Below, one piece after another: positions 1-5,604 of a stretch of DNA of 7,214 nt (position 1 is its first letter; each line of letters starts with the position of its first letter). The notes below the pieces were generated by a model. The model ran no database searches. It saw nothing but the letters and a program-made list of their open reading frames with translations, and was not told the DNA's origin. Origin of the DNA: Oscillospiraceae bacterium (GTDB lineage Bacteria; Bacillota; Clostridia; Christensenellales; Aristaeellaceae); assembly GCA_031282605.1 (NCBI GenBank), contig JAITDK010000069.1, forward strand, positions 1 through 7,214, given 5' to 3'. The position numbers were made by a program, and so were the translations under genes.

Positions 1-102
1 TCTTTTCCAAGTGTTGCACTTGACTTGACAATCTGTCATGCCCGTTCTCCAGTATCAAGTCCTCGGGGAGGCCAGGAGAGGATCTCGGCTGAGCGTAGCA
101 AA
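1..102. other. Left-edge non-coding segment with two short palindromes
   Basis: I see no convincing gene here. Two adjacent short palindromes are visible: CAAGTG-TTG-CACTTG at 8-22 and TGACA-ATC-TGTCA at 26-38. A TTGACA hexamer at 25-30 overlaps the second, but no good -10 hexamer follows at 16-18 bp; the best is CAGTAT at 19 bp, a weak match. The segment could be an operator or the downstream flank of a neighbour lying outside the window. An open frame reading rightward from a TTG here runs antisense through mntP and looks spurious. Confidence 0.3.
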
Positions 103-135
103 GGCGCGGCACACTTTCCGAAGGCGTGCCGCGCC
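103..135 (-). terminator. Hairpin terminator after mntP
   Basis: A perfect 10-bp inverted repeat (GGCGCGGCAC at 103-112 and GTGCCGCGCC at 126-135) surrounds a 13-nt loop, starting 10 nt past the mntP stop. In the minus-strand transcript the stem is followed by TTTGCT, so the U-tract is short. It is best read as the intrinsic terminator of the GH88-mntP transcript, possibly leaky. Confidence 0.6.
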
Positions 136-144
136 GCATTCCCC

Positions 145-717
145 TCATCCCACCATCAAATGATCCAAAACAACCTTCACGCCCAGCGTGATCAACACTA
201 TACCCCCGGCACGCTCGGCGTTCTTGCCGAAACGCTCGCCGGAACGGTGCCCCAGCCATACACCCAGCCCCGACAGCGCAAACGTGATCCCGCCGATTAT
301 AACCGCGGGCAGCACGATATCCACATTCCGGAACGCCAGCGTGATCCCAACCGCAAACGCGTCGATCGCGGTTGCTACGGCCAGCGGGAACATCACCCTT
401 GGCCGTAGGCCGTCGTCGCCACTGCCGTCGTTACTGTCGTCGTCGCTGTCCAGCGAATCCCTAAGAGTCTTGTAACCCGTCGCGACCAGTATCAGCATGG
501 CAATCCAATGGTCGAAGCTATCCACGAGCGTGCCGAACAGCGCGCCTACCGTGAATCCCAGCGCGGGCATAAGCGCCTGAAACCCGCCGAACCACAGCCC
601 CACGATGATCGAGTGCTTCACATTGTACCGCGCCTGAGCGACGCCCTTGCATACGGACACCGCGAACGCATCCATCGCCAGCGCCAGCGCTAGCGCCGTT
701 ATCTCCCAAATCGGCAT
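145..717 (-). CDS. mntP: Manganese efflux pump MntP (DUF204 family)
   Basis: This is a 190-residue, very hydrophobic inner-membrane protein of usual family length. It has about six predicted membrane segments (roughly residues 5-25, 36-62, 68-85, 108-128, 133-158 and 168-188). The two family-defining internal repeats are visible as MDAFAV at 15-20 and IDAFAV at 118-123, each with the membrane-embedded aspartate (D16, D119). MntP proteins export Mn2+ and protect against manganese overload. The loop at 87-103 is rich in aspartate, as in other family members, and could interact with metal (inference). The start lies 7 nt after the stop of the upstream GH88 gene, so the two are probably co-transcribed. 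No Shine-Dalgarno is visible before this ATG, which suggests translational coupling to the upstream gene. A yybP-ykoY manganese riboswitch, common before mntP, is not seen. Confidence 0.93.
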   Translation of the reverse strand: MPIWEITALALALAMDAFAVSVCKGVAQARYNVKHSIIVGLWFGGFQALMPALGFTVGALFGTLVDSFDHWIAMLILVATGYKTLRDSLDSDDDSNDGSGDDGLRPRVMFPLAVATAIDAFAVGITLAFRNVDIVLPAVIIGGITFALSGLGVWLGHRSGERFGKNAERAGGIVLITLGVKVVLDHLMVG

Positions 718-724
718 AGCATGG

Positions 725-1849
725 TTATATGAGCCACAGGTTGACTGAAGAACCCTTTAGTTTCAGCAGCGCTTCCACGAAGAAGTAATCTCCATACACC
801 ATTTTAATATGCCATGAATCCTTTTCGGTGTATGATCCTGTACACTGCTTGAGTATCCCGGGATCGGCTTCGTCCCAGTCGGCGCACTCGTCGGCCATGG
901 CGCGGAGCATGTTCAGCGCGCCGTCGCGGTAGGCGTCCGTGCGGTCGGGGATCAGCGCGGCCAGTTCCAGCAGACCGCAGGCGGCTATCGCTCCCGCGGC
1001 GTTATCCTTGCCATAGGGTTGATCCGGCTGCTCAAAGTCGATGTTTGGTATCCAGTCCGGCGTGATCCGCTCAAGGAATCGGTCGGCGACACGCCGCGCG
1101 ACATCCAGATATTCAGGCTTGCCCGTCCACAGATGACTGAGCGTGAAGCCGTATAACGCCCAGGCTTGACCGCGCGTCCAGCTGGTGCCAGGGGCATAGC
1201 CTTGACCACGCGGGGTATCCAGCACGGCGTCGCTGACCGGGTCGAATATGACGATATGGTGGCAGGATGCGTCCGGGCGGATGAAGTGCCGCGCGGTGTG
1301 ATCGGCGTGACGCTCGGCGATCAGGCGGAATCGTGGGTCGCTGGACTCGCGCGACGCCCAGTATAGCATCGGCAGGTTCATCATGGAGTCGATGATAGAC
1401 CAGCCGATCCGCTCGCCGTTCCATGCGCGGATGAATCCGTTGGGATTGAACCGCCCGGCGAGGAGATTGGCGGCGAGAGTAGCGCGGCGCAGGCTCTTAG
1501 GGTTCTTGGTCAGCGCGTAGTTGACCGCCGAGGATATTTTGAATTGGAAGCCAAGGTCGTGATGCAGGTCTTCGAACCGTTCCAGCGCGCGGTCTAGCAA
1601 GCGTTCGCCACGTTCGGCTTCCTCGCGGTAGAGCGCGTCGCCCGTGCCAATGGCCATCTGCCACATCAGCGCGGGCCAGAAGCCGTTCGTCCACCAGGAG
1701 GGTCCCAGCGAGTGCCAGCCGCCGTCCTTGGTGGTGTAGGGTATCTCGTCGAGTTCGCGAGCGCGGCGTACACTGTATGCCGTCTTCTTGACGGTCTTTG
1801 ACCAGGCGTCGTTCAGCCAGGCGGGGGTTGGTGCAGGCGTATCGGGCAT
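725..1849 (-). CDS. GH88 unsaturated glucuronyl hydrolase
   Basis: This 374-residue protein fits the glycoside hydrolase family 88 (alpha/alpha-barrel) length. Family motifs appear in order: WWTNGFWPALMW (52-63), HHDLGF (96-101), IIDSMMNLPMLYWA (152-165), TRGQAWALYGF (225-235) and a C-terminal YGDYFFVEALLKL (352-364). By comparison with Bacillus UGL, D98 and D154 are the two catalytic aspartates. GH88 enzymes hydrate the 4,5-unsaturated uronic acid at the non-reducing end of oligosaccharides left by polysaccharide lyases acting on glycosaminoglycans or gellan. No signal peptide is seen, so the enzyme is probably cytoplasmic. The start is set by a GGAGG at 1857-1861, 7 nt before the ATG. A promoter lies just upstream and mntP follows after 7 nt. 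The related family GH105 (YteR type) is a less likely alternative because the HHDLGF and SMMNLP motifs are GH88-like. The exact substrate cannot be read from sequence. Confidence 0.92.
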   Translation of the reverse strand: MPDTPAPTPAWLNDAWSKTVKKTAYSVRRARELDEIPYTTKDGGWHSLGPSWWTNGFWPALMWQMAIGTGDALYREEAERGERLLDRALERFEDLHHDLGFQFKISSAVNYALTKNPKSLRRATLAANLLAGRFNPNGFIRAWNGERIGWSIIDSMMNLPMLYWASRESSDPRFRLIAERHADHTARHFIRPDASCHHIVIFDPVSDAVLDTPRGQGYAPGTSWTRGQAWALYGFTLSHLWTGKPEYLDVARRVADRFLERITPDWIPNIDFEQPDQPYGKDNAAGAIAACGLLELAALIPDRTDAYRDGALNMLRAMADECADWDEADPGILKQCTGSYTEKDSWHIKMVYGDYFFVEALLKLKGSSVNLWLI

Positions 1850-1878
1850 GATGATTCCTCCGTCGTCGTAATGCTCCG

Positions 1879-1908
1879 ATTATAACACCTTCGGGGGAAG
1901 AGCGTAAA
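1879..1908 (-). promoter_or_regulatory. Sigma-A-type promoter for the GH88-mntP operon
   Basis: On the minus strand, TATAAT (1879-1884) is preceded by TG at the extended -10 position (TGTTATAAT). A weak -35, TTTACG (1903-1908), lies 18 bp upstream. The predicted start near 1872 gives a short leader ending in the GGAGG that serves the GH88 gene. One arm of the 12-bp inverted repeat (1918-1929) sits 9 bp beyond the -35, a possible operator position. Confidence 0.6.
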
Positions 1909-1917
1909 GAGGTGATT

Positions 1918-2048
1918 CCTCGCCTAACAGGGCGCGTTCACGAAAAATCAAACTACAGTTAATGCATTAAAGAGATGTCAGAGTACGCGTTTGATTACCT
2001 GCTTAACATAAAAGGAAATTGGGTATATAATGACGGTGTTAGGCGAGG
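1918..2048. repeat. 131-bp element with 12-bp terminal inverted repeats
   Basis: CCTCGCCTAACA (1918-1929) and its exact reverse complement TGTTAGGCGAGG (2037-2048) bound a 131-bp segment. Inside are a second perfect inverted repeat (AATCAAAC at 1946-1953, GTTTGATT at 1989-1996) and a perfect 12-bp palindrome TTAATGCATTAA (1959-1970). The segment is AT-rich compared with its surroundings and contains the promoter of the downstream accessory operon. The outer ends GCCTAAC and GTTAGGC fit the R box patterns of integron attC sites (RYYYAAC / GTTRRRY), but the inner L boxes are poor and no integrase is present. It could also be a small MITE-like element or a pair of operator sites serving the two divergent promoters. 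Confidence 0.6.
2003..2031 (+). promoter_or_regulatory. Sigma-A-type promoter for the fusion-gene operon
   Basis: TTAACA (2003-2008; 5 of 6 to TTGACA), a 17-bp spacer and a perfect TATAAT (2026-2031) form a strong housekeeping promoter. The predicted start near 2038 falls inside the right arm of the 12-bp inverted repeat. It leaves a leader of about 118 nt before the ATG at 2156. Confidence 0.75.
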
Positions 2049-2049
2049 T

Positions 2050-2139
2050 ATGCGAACCCTCCGACCACTAACCTGCCGAGACGGGCGTTCAATAGAGCTT
2101 GGCGGTCGGAGCAAGATTGAGACATACAGCTGCGGATAA
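2050..2139 (+). CDS. Possible 29-codon leader ORF upstream of the fusion gene
   Basis: An ATG at 2050 opens a 29-residue frame (starts MRTLRPLTCRDGRS, ends YSCG) closing with TAA at 2137-2139, seven bases before the Shine-Dalgarno of the main gene. A weak ribosome site (AGG at 2041-2043, 6 nt before the ATG) lies at the very 5' end of the predicted transcript. The frame spans both arms of the leader hairpin. Leader peptides of this kind control some antibiotic-resistance genes, but here it may be chance. I recognise no homologue. Confidence 0.2.
   Translation: MRTLRPLTCRDGRSIELGGRSKIETYSCG
2059..2111 (+). promoter_or_regulatory. Leader hairpin with a possible competing pairing to the ribosome site
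   Basis: CTCCGACC (2059-2066) and GGTCGGAG (2104-2111) are perfect 8-bp complements in the predicted 5' leader. The overlapping CCCTCC (2057-2062) could instead pair, with one G-U, with the GGGGG of the main gene's ribosome site (2146-2150). The two pairings exclude each other, which is the layout of a translational attenuator. Regulation is inferred from base pairing only. Confidence 0.35.
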
Positions 2140-2145
2140 TCGCTT

Positions 2146-2151
2146 GGGGGA
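2146..2151 (+). promoter_or_regulatory. Ribosome binding site that sets the fusion-gene start
   Basis: GGGGGA lies 4 nt before the ATG at 2156. The in-frame TTG at 2099 would add 19 residues that do not look like a GNAT N-terminus and has no comparable site in front of it, so 2156 is preferred. Confidence 0.7.
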
Positions 2152-2155
2152 TAGA

Positions 2156-4351
2156 ATGGATATAACGCTTAAGCCCGCAACCATTGACGAGGCAGAATCG
2201 TTCCTCACAATGCTAGTCGAGTGTTTCAATGCTCACCAAGAAAAATATGGTGATAGTCTGTTTTGGTATGCCGCAATCACGGAAGAAGCGATAGCAGACT
2301 TGCGCGAGCGTATAGCCGAGCCGTTTCGCGAGTATTTATGGATAATTGCGGACAATGAAACCGTCGGCGGCATTCGTGTTGGTTGGTGGATAAATGAGCC
2401 GGGGCGGTACAAAGTGATTACCGCAATGATACTACCCGAACGCCAAAATCGAGGTATTGGACGACAGGCGATGCGCCTGCTTGAAGACCGTTATCCTGGC
2501 GTGCGTACTTGGGAACTCGATACGGTTCAACAAGAGGAGCGCAATCAGCGCTTCTACGAAAAACTCGGTTATCGGCGTATGGGAGAACCACGCATTGTCA
2601 ACGAGCGGCTTAGCTTTGTAGAGTACAAGAAGTGGGTTGCCGTGACCGACATACCCGCATACCCGACGTTCACACATATCGAACCGCTCAATAAGGGATA
2701 CTCGGCCGATAGGAAGTTCTATGTTGAAACCGCCGACTGTCGGCGGCTGCTTCTGCGTATCGCGGACATAACGGAATATGAGCGTAAGAAGAATGAATTT
2801 GAAATGCTGAAGCGCATTGCGGAGTTGAGCGTTCCGGCTTCTCGTCCTGTGGATTTCGGCGTATGTAACAGCGGCAAGAGCGTATATCAACTGCTGACGT
2901 GGGTTGACGGCGAGGACGCGGAGGCGGCGCTGCCAACGCTGACGAACGCAGAGCAGTACGCGCTGGGCGTGAAGGCGGGAGAGATCTTACGGAAAATTCA
3001 CTCAATCCCCGCGCCGGACGGCGTAGGCGAATGGTCGGCGCGCTATTTTGCCGTAACGGACGAACGGCTTGATGCCTACCGCGCTGAAGGCGTGGCGTTT
3101 GACGGAAACGATATAATCCTGTCATATCTCGAAAATAACCGCGAACTGCTGAAAAATCGCCCGCAATGCCGTCACCACGGCGATTACCACGAGGGGAATC
3201 TGATAATATCCGATAATGCTGATATATCGGTGATTGACTGGCATAATGTGGACTTTTGCGGGTATGGCGACCCGTGGTATGAACTCGGAAGATGCTTCAG
3301 TGATATTCAGCATTACGCAGTCGGTGAAATTCATGGCTATTTCGGAGGTGAACCGCCGTATGATTTTTGGCGATTGTTTGCTTATTATGCCGCTGTTAGC
3401 GCAATAACGTCTATAGTTTGGAGTAAATATAATGCGCCTGACGAGCTTCCGATAAGGTTGCATGCTAACTTGGATGTTCTGCGGTGGTTCGACAACTTCA
3501 ATCGCGTTGTGCCAACGTGGTATTTGCATGACTTCTATGTTCAATACATAGACGGCGTTCCTCTCAAGCTGAAAAAGCCGTTAGATTTGGATTTTATTCA
3601 TCGTTACGGCAAGGTTTTCAAGGTGTTCGACGATCAAGACAGCGGAAATCTGTGTTTTGGGGTGCAAGCAAATGACGGCAAGCGGTATTTCGTCAAATTC
3701 GCAGGCGCGCCGACCGAACGCGGCGGAGCAAGCGCGGAAGAAGTCGTTGCCAACCTAAAATGCGCAGCGCCAATCTATCAGGACTTGTCGCACCCGAACC
3801 TGATTCGTTTTATGAAAGCGGAAGAAATCGGCGGCGAGTTCGCTATGGTGTTTGAATGGGTTGACGCGATTTGCGCCCAAAGGATGTACCCTGCGGATTA
3901 TAACGCGTTCCGCGAACTGCCGCTTAAAGTGAAACGGCGGATATTTGAAGATATTATGGAGTTCCACGCGCACGTCGCCGCAAAAGGCTACGTCGCCATT
4001 GATTTCTATGATGGGAGCATTATGTGGGACGCTCAAAACGAGCGGACAATCATCTGTGATATTGACTTTTATCAAAAGTCGCCATACGTCGGAAAAATGG
4101 GGCTATGGGGTTCGGCGCGGTTTGTTTCGCCGGAGGAGTGCACGGACGGCGCGGTGATTGACGAAGTGACGAATGTCTATACGATGGGCGCAACGGCGTT
4201 CTGTCTGTTCGCGGATTCAGACCGATCGTTAGAGGCGTGGCCGTTTTCGCCGGAATCGTATGCTGTTGTAAAACGGGCGACGAGCGATGACCGCAGCCGT
4301 CGGCAGCAGTCTATACGGCAGCTGCAAGAGGAATGGGTGGAGGCGCAATGA
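2156..4351 (+). CDS. GNAT acetyltransferase / APH phosphotransferase / protein-kinase-like fusion
   Basis: This is a 731-residue cytoplasmic protein with three domains and no signal or membrane segment. Residues 1 to about 158 are a GNAT N-acetyltransferase, with the acetyl-CoA pyrophosphate loop RQNRGIG at 96-102 and a late RFYEKLGYRRMG strand-helix. Residues about 163-455 are an APH/choline-kinase-fold phosphotransferase, with the complete Brenner motif HHGDYHEGN (340-348, catalytic D343) and the metal-binding VIDW (D361). Residues about 463-731 form a Ser/Thr-kinase-like domain: a candidate ATP lysine in YFVKFAG (K514), AIDFYDGS in place of HRDLKxxN (D616), and CDIDF in place of DFG (D635/D637). 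As I recall, each module exists as a separate protein in Firmicutes, so this looks like a former operon joined by stop loss; the linkers are very short. The substrate is unknown. AAC(6')-APH(2'') resistance enzymes offer an architectural parallel only. The downstream ydcF-like gene overlaps by ATGA. Base composition is less GC-rich than the flanks, suggesting acquisition. Confidence 0.88.
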   Translation: MDITLKPATIDEAESFLTMLVECFNAHQEKYGDSLFWYAAITEEAIADLRERIAEPFREYLWIIADNETVGGIRVGWWINEPGRYKVITAMILPERQNRGIGRQAMRLLEDRYPGVRTWELDTVQQEERNQRFYEKLGYRRMGEPRIVNERLSFVEYKKWVAVTDIPAYPTFTHIEPLNKGYSADRKFYVETADCRRLLLRIADITEYERKKNEFEMLKRIAELSVPASRPVDFGVCNSGKSVYQLLTWVDGEDAEAALPTLTNAEQYALGVKAGEILRKIHSIPAPDGVGEWSARYFAVTDERLDAYRAEGVAFDGNDIILSYLENNRELLKNRPQCRHHGDYHEGNLIISDNADISVIDWHNVDFCGYGDPWYELGRCFSDIQHYAVGEIHGYFGGEPPYDFWRLFAYYAAVSAITSIVWSKYNAPDELPIRLHANLDVLRWFDNFNRVVPTWYLHDFYVQYIDGVPLKLKKPLDLDFIHRYGKVFKVFDDQDSGNLCFGVQANDGKRYFVKFAGAPTERGGASAEEVVANLKCAAPIYQDLSHPNLIRFMKAEEIGGEFAMVFEWVDAICAQRMYPADYNAFRELPLKVKRRIFEDIMEFHAHVAAKGYVAIDFYDGSIMWDAQNERTIICDIDFYQKSPYVGKMGLWGSARFVSPEECTDGAVIDEVTNVYTMGATAFCLFADSDRSLEAWPFSPESYAVVKRATSDDRSRRQQSIRQLQEEWVEAQ

Positions 4352-4953
4352 ACGAACGCATAATCAGTGACATCACTGACTTCATATTTATCGCGGACGA
4401 ACCGCAAAAGGCGGATGCAATACTCCTGCCCGGCGGCAGCGACCCCGCGATACCCGAAAGGGCGGCGGAACTATATCATTTGGGTTACGCGCCTGTGCTT
4501 ATTCCAGCCGGAGGCCAGAGCGTTAAGACCGGAACGTTCGGCGGAGTGAGAATAAAAGCGGACATTTATAACGGCGATTATGAAACTGACTGCGCTTTCC
4601 ACACGGATGTTCTATTGAAAAACGGAGTGCCGCTAAACGCGATAATTGGTGAGGATAGGTCGGGATACACGAAAGAAAACGCGTTACTTTCCCGCAAGGT
4701 CGCAGACGAAAACGGACTGCTTGTTCGTAAAGCTTTAATCGTTTGCAAAGCCTTTCACGCTCGCCGTTCGCTGATGTGTTATCAACTCTCTTTCCCCGAC
4801 GTGGAGATTTTCGTTGCTCCTGTGGATGTTTACGGCATCAGCCGTGATAACTGGCACAAACAGGGGTATGGCGTTGAGCGAGTTTTGGGAGAGCTTTCCC
4901 GATGCGGCGATCAATTCGTTAATGAAATGAAGGAGATGTCAAATAATGAATGA
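4348..4953 (+). CDS. YdcF/SanA-like DUF218 family protein
   Basis: This 201-residue protein shows the DUF218 pattern: DAILLPGGS (23-31), AAELYHLGYAPVLIPAGG (39-56), the TKENA helix start (108-112) and ALIVCKAFHARRS (129-141) with its conserved His and Arg. No membrane anchor precedes the domain, so it is a soluble member. The family's biochemical role is not settled; E. coli YdcF has been reported to bind S-adenosylmethionine. The ATG at 4348 overlaps the stop of the fusion gene (ATGA) and has GGAGG at 4339-4343. The in-frame ATG at 4333 would lie before that site and is less likely. The overlap implies coupled translation with the fusion protein. Confidence 0.85.
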   Translation: MNERIISDITDFIFIADEPQKADAILLPGGSDPAIPERAAELYHLGYAPVLIPAGGQSVKTGTFGGVRIKADIYNGDYETDCAFHTDVLLKNGVPLNAIIGEDRSGYTKENALLSRKVADENGLLVRKALIVCKAFHARRSLMCYQLSFPDVEIFVAPVDVYGISRDNWHKQGYGVERVLGELSRCGDQFVNEMKEMSNNE

Positions 4954-5071
4954 CAGACAATATATGCTTCTTGCGCGATATGGTAATGCGATAGACCGAG
5001 AAATGAGAATCCTTCTAGCAGGTCTATGCAAAGCTGGTTTCATTAAAGCCATAAATCTGTTCCCTCGATAA
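4946..5071 (+). CDS. 41-residue ORF, probably a truncated 2H phosphoesterase (2'-5' RNA ligase-like) start
   Basis: The ATG at 4946 overlaps the ydcF-like stop by 8 nt and follows AGGAG at 4931-4935, so it is placed like a real third operon gene. The peptide starts MNDRQYMLLARYGNAIDREM and continues to ...LAGLCKAGFIKAINLFPR. From memory, this resembles the first strand and helix of small 2H phosphoesterase / 2'-5' RNA ligase family proteins in Firmicutes. Those run to well over 100 residues and carry two HxT/S motifs that are absent here. The frame ends at TAA 5069-5071, directly at the foot of the terminator hairpin. I read it as a 5' remnant of a gene cut off at the edge of the accessory block. 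It may or may not be made; a real short peptide is the alternative. Confidence 0.5.
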   Translation: MNDRQYMLLARYGNAIDREMRILLAGLCKAGFIKAINLFPR

Positions 5072-5072
5072 A

Positions 5073-5106
5073 ACGCGCGGCCGATCCCCCTCGATCGGCC
5101 GCGCGT
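5073..5106. terminator. Bidirectional terminator between convergent genes
   Basis: A perfect 14-bp stem (ACGCGCGGCCGATC at 5073-5086, GATCGGCCGCGCGT at 5093-5106) closes a 6-nt loop. On the minus strand it is followed by TTTTATCG, a good U-tract, 40 nt past the stop of the Spo0E-like gene. On the plus strand it is followed only by CTCTCC, so it is weaker there but still placed right after the 41-codon ORF. Confidence 0.85.
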
Positions 5107-5145
5107 CTCTCCGCTAATGGGGCAAATGAATCGGCAATCCGCCGT

Positions 5146-5331
5146 TCAACTGGCTTGCTTGACCCTCAGCGACTCGAGCGTGTCCCGGTTTTGGATGAGC
5201 AGCAGCTGGTATATCACCTTGTCAAGCTTCTGGCTCCAGACCAGCGCTTGCTGGCTGTTCCCCGCCAGATAGGCTTCCTCGGTTAAACGCGTAAGCTCCT
5301 TGCACACCCGCCTCAAGAATGCTTCCTTCAT
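5146..5331 (-). CDS. Spo0E-like aspartyl-phosphate phosphatase
   Basis: This 61-residue protein is typical of the family in length. It is predicted to be two helices joined by a short turn, with the signature SQKLDKVIYQ at 33-42 (compare SQELDxLI), including D37. Spo0E-family proteins (Spo0E, YisI and YnzD in B. subtilis) remove the phosphate from the response regulator Spo0A~P and so delay or block sporulation; they act in the cytoplasm. The start is set by a GGAGGGGG at 5340-5347, 8 nt before the ATG at 5331. An in-frame ATG at 5400 would add 23 residues not expected for the family and has no ribosome site. The gene stands alone with its own promoter and terminator. Its upstream region is rich in Spo0A-box sequences, suggesting it is controlled by its own target. 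Confidence 0.85.
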   Translation of the reverse strand: MKEAFLRRVCKELTRLTEEAYLAGNSQQALVWSQKLDKVIYQLLLIQNRDTLESLRVKQAS

Positions 5332-5339
5332 AACGATAT

Positions 5340-5347
5340 CCCCCTCC
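5340..5347 (-). promoter_or_regulatory. Strong ribosome binding site that sets the Spo0E-like start
   Basis: On the minus strand GGAGGGGG is followed after 8 nt by the ATG at 5331. This favours a 61-residue product over the longer 84-residue frame. Confidence 0.8.
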
Positions 5348-5464
5348 ATTCGCGCGAACGCGCGCGTATTTTTGAATCGGTCGACCGACCGCGCCGCCAT
5401 GGTCTAATCATGGTCCAGCAGACAAGGGTTTCGCGCGGATTCGATCAATCTTCAACACTTGTTT

Positions 5465-5493
5465 ATTATAGCGACAAGTTATCTATTTTACAA
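5465..5493 (-). promoter_or_regulatory. Sigma-A-type promoter of the Spo0E-like gene
   Basis: On the minus strand TTGTAA (5488-5493) is followed by a 17-bp spacer and a perfect TATAAT (5465-5470). The predicted start lies near 5458, giving an untranslated leader of about 125 nt. A near-match 0A box (TTGTCGC) lies in the spacer at 5471-5477. Confidence 0.7.
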
Positions 5494-5503
5494 TAGCTGT
5501 TCT

Positions 5504-5530
5504 TGTCGAAATCATTTATCAATTGTCGAT
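5504..5530. promoter_or_regulatory. Promoter-proximal Spo0A boxes
   Basis: TTGTCGAAA at 5503-5511 contains an exact TGTCGAA 0A heptamer (5504-5510), about 10 bp upstream of the -35 of the Spo0E-like promoter. TGTCGAT (5524-5530, 6 of 7) follows in the same orientation 20 bp further, about two helical turns. The position just upstream of the -35 is compatible with activation by Spo0A~P; the near-match in the spacer is compatible with repression. Confidence 0.6.
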
Positions 5531-5604
5531 TTTCTAAGTTTTAAAGAATCTTAACACACAACTATACGAATGCTGTAAAACTACGCAATTCATTGAGTTC
5601 ACAC

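Noticed and set aside
25..408. 127-codon plus-strand frame over the mntP 3' end
   Set aside because: It is antisense to a clear mntP gene, of low-complexity composition, with no ribosome site.
1850..1880. yybP-ykoY manganese riboswitch upstream of the GH88-mntP operon
   Set aside because: The predicted leader is only about 20-25 nt, too short for the riboswitch, and the 7-nt gap before mntP has no room.
1922..2044. Firm call of an integron attC site
   Set aside because: Only the outer R boxes fit. The inner L boxes pair poorly, there is no integrase and no second attC after the operon, so it is kept only as one possibility.
2099..2155. TTG start giving a 750-residue fusion protein
   Set aside because: The extra 19 residues do not resemble a GNAT N-terminus and no ribosome site precedes the TTG, while the ATG at 2156 has GGGGGA 4 nt upstream.
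5332..5400. Longer 84-residue start for the Spo0E-like protein
   Set aside because: The strong GGAGGGGG lies inside this extension, and the 61-residue form matches family length.
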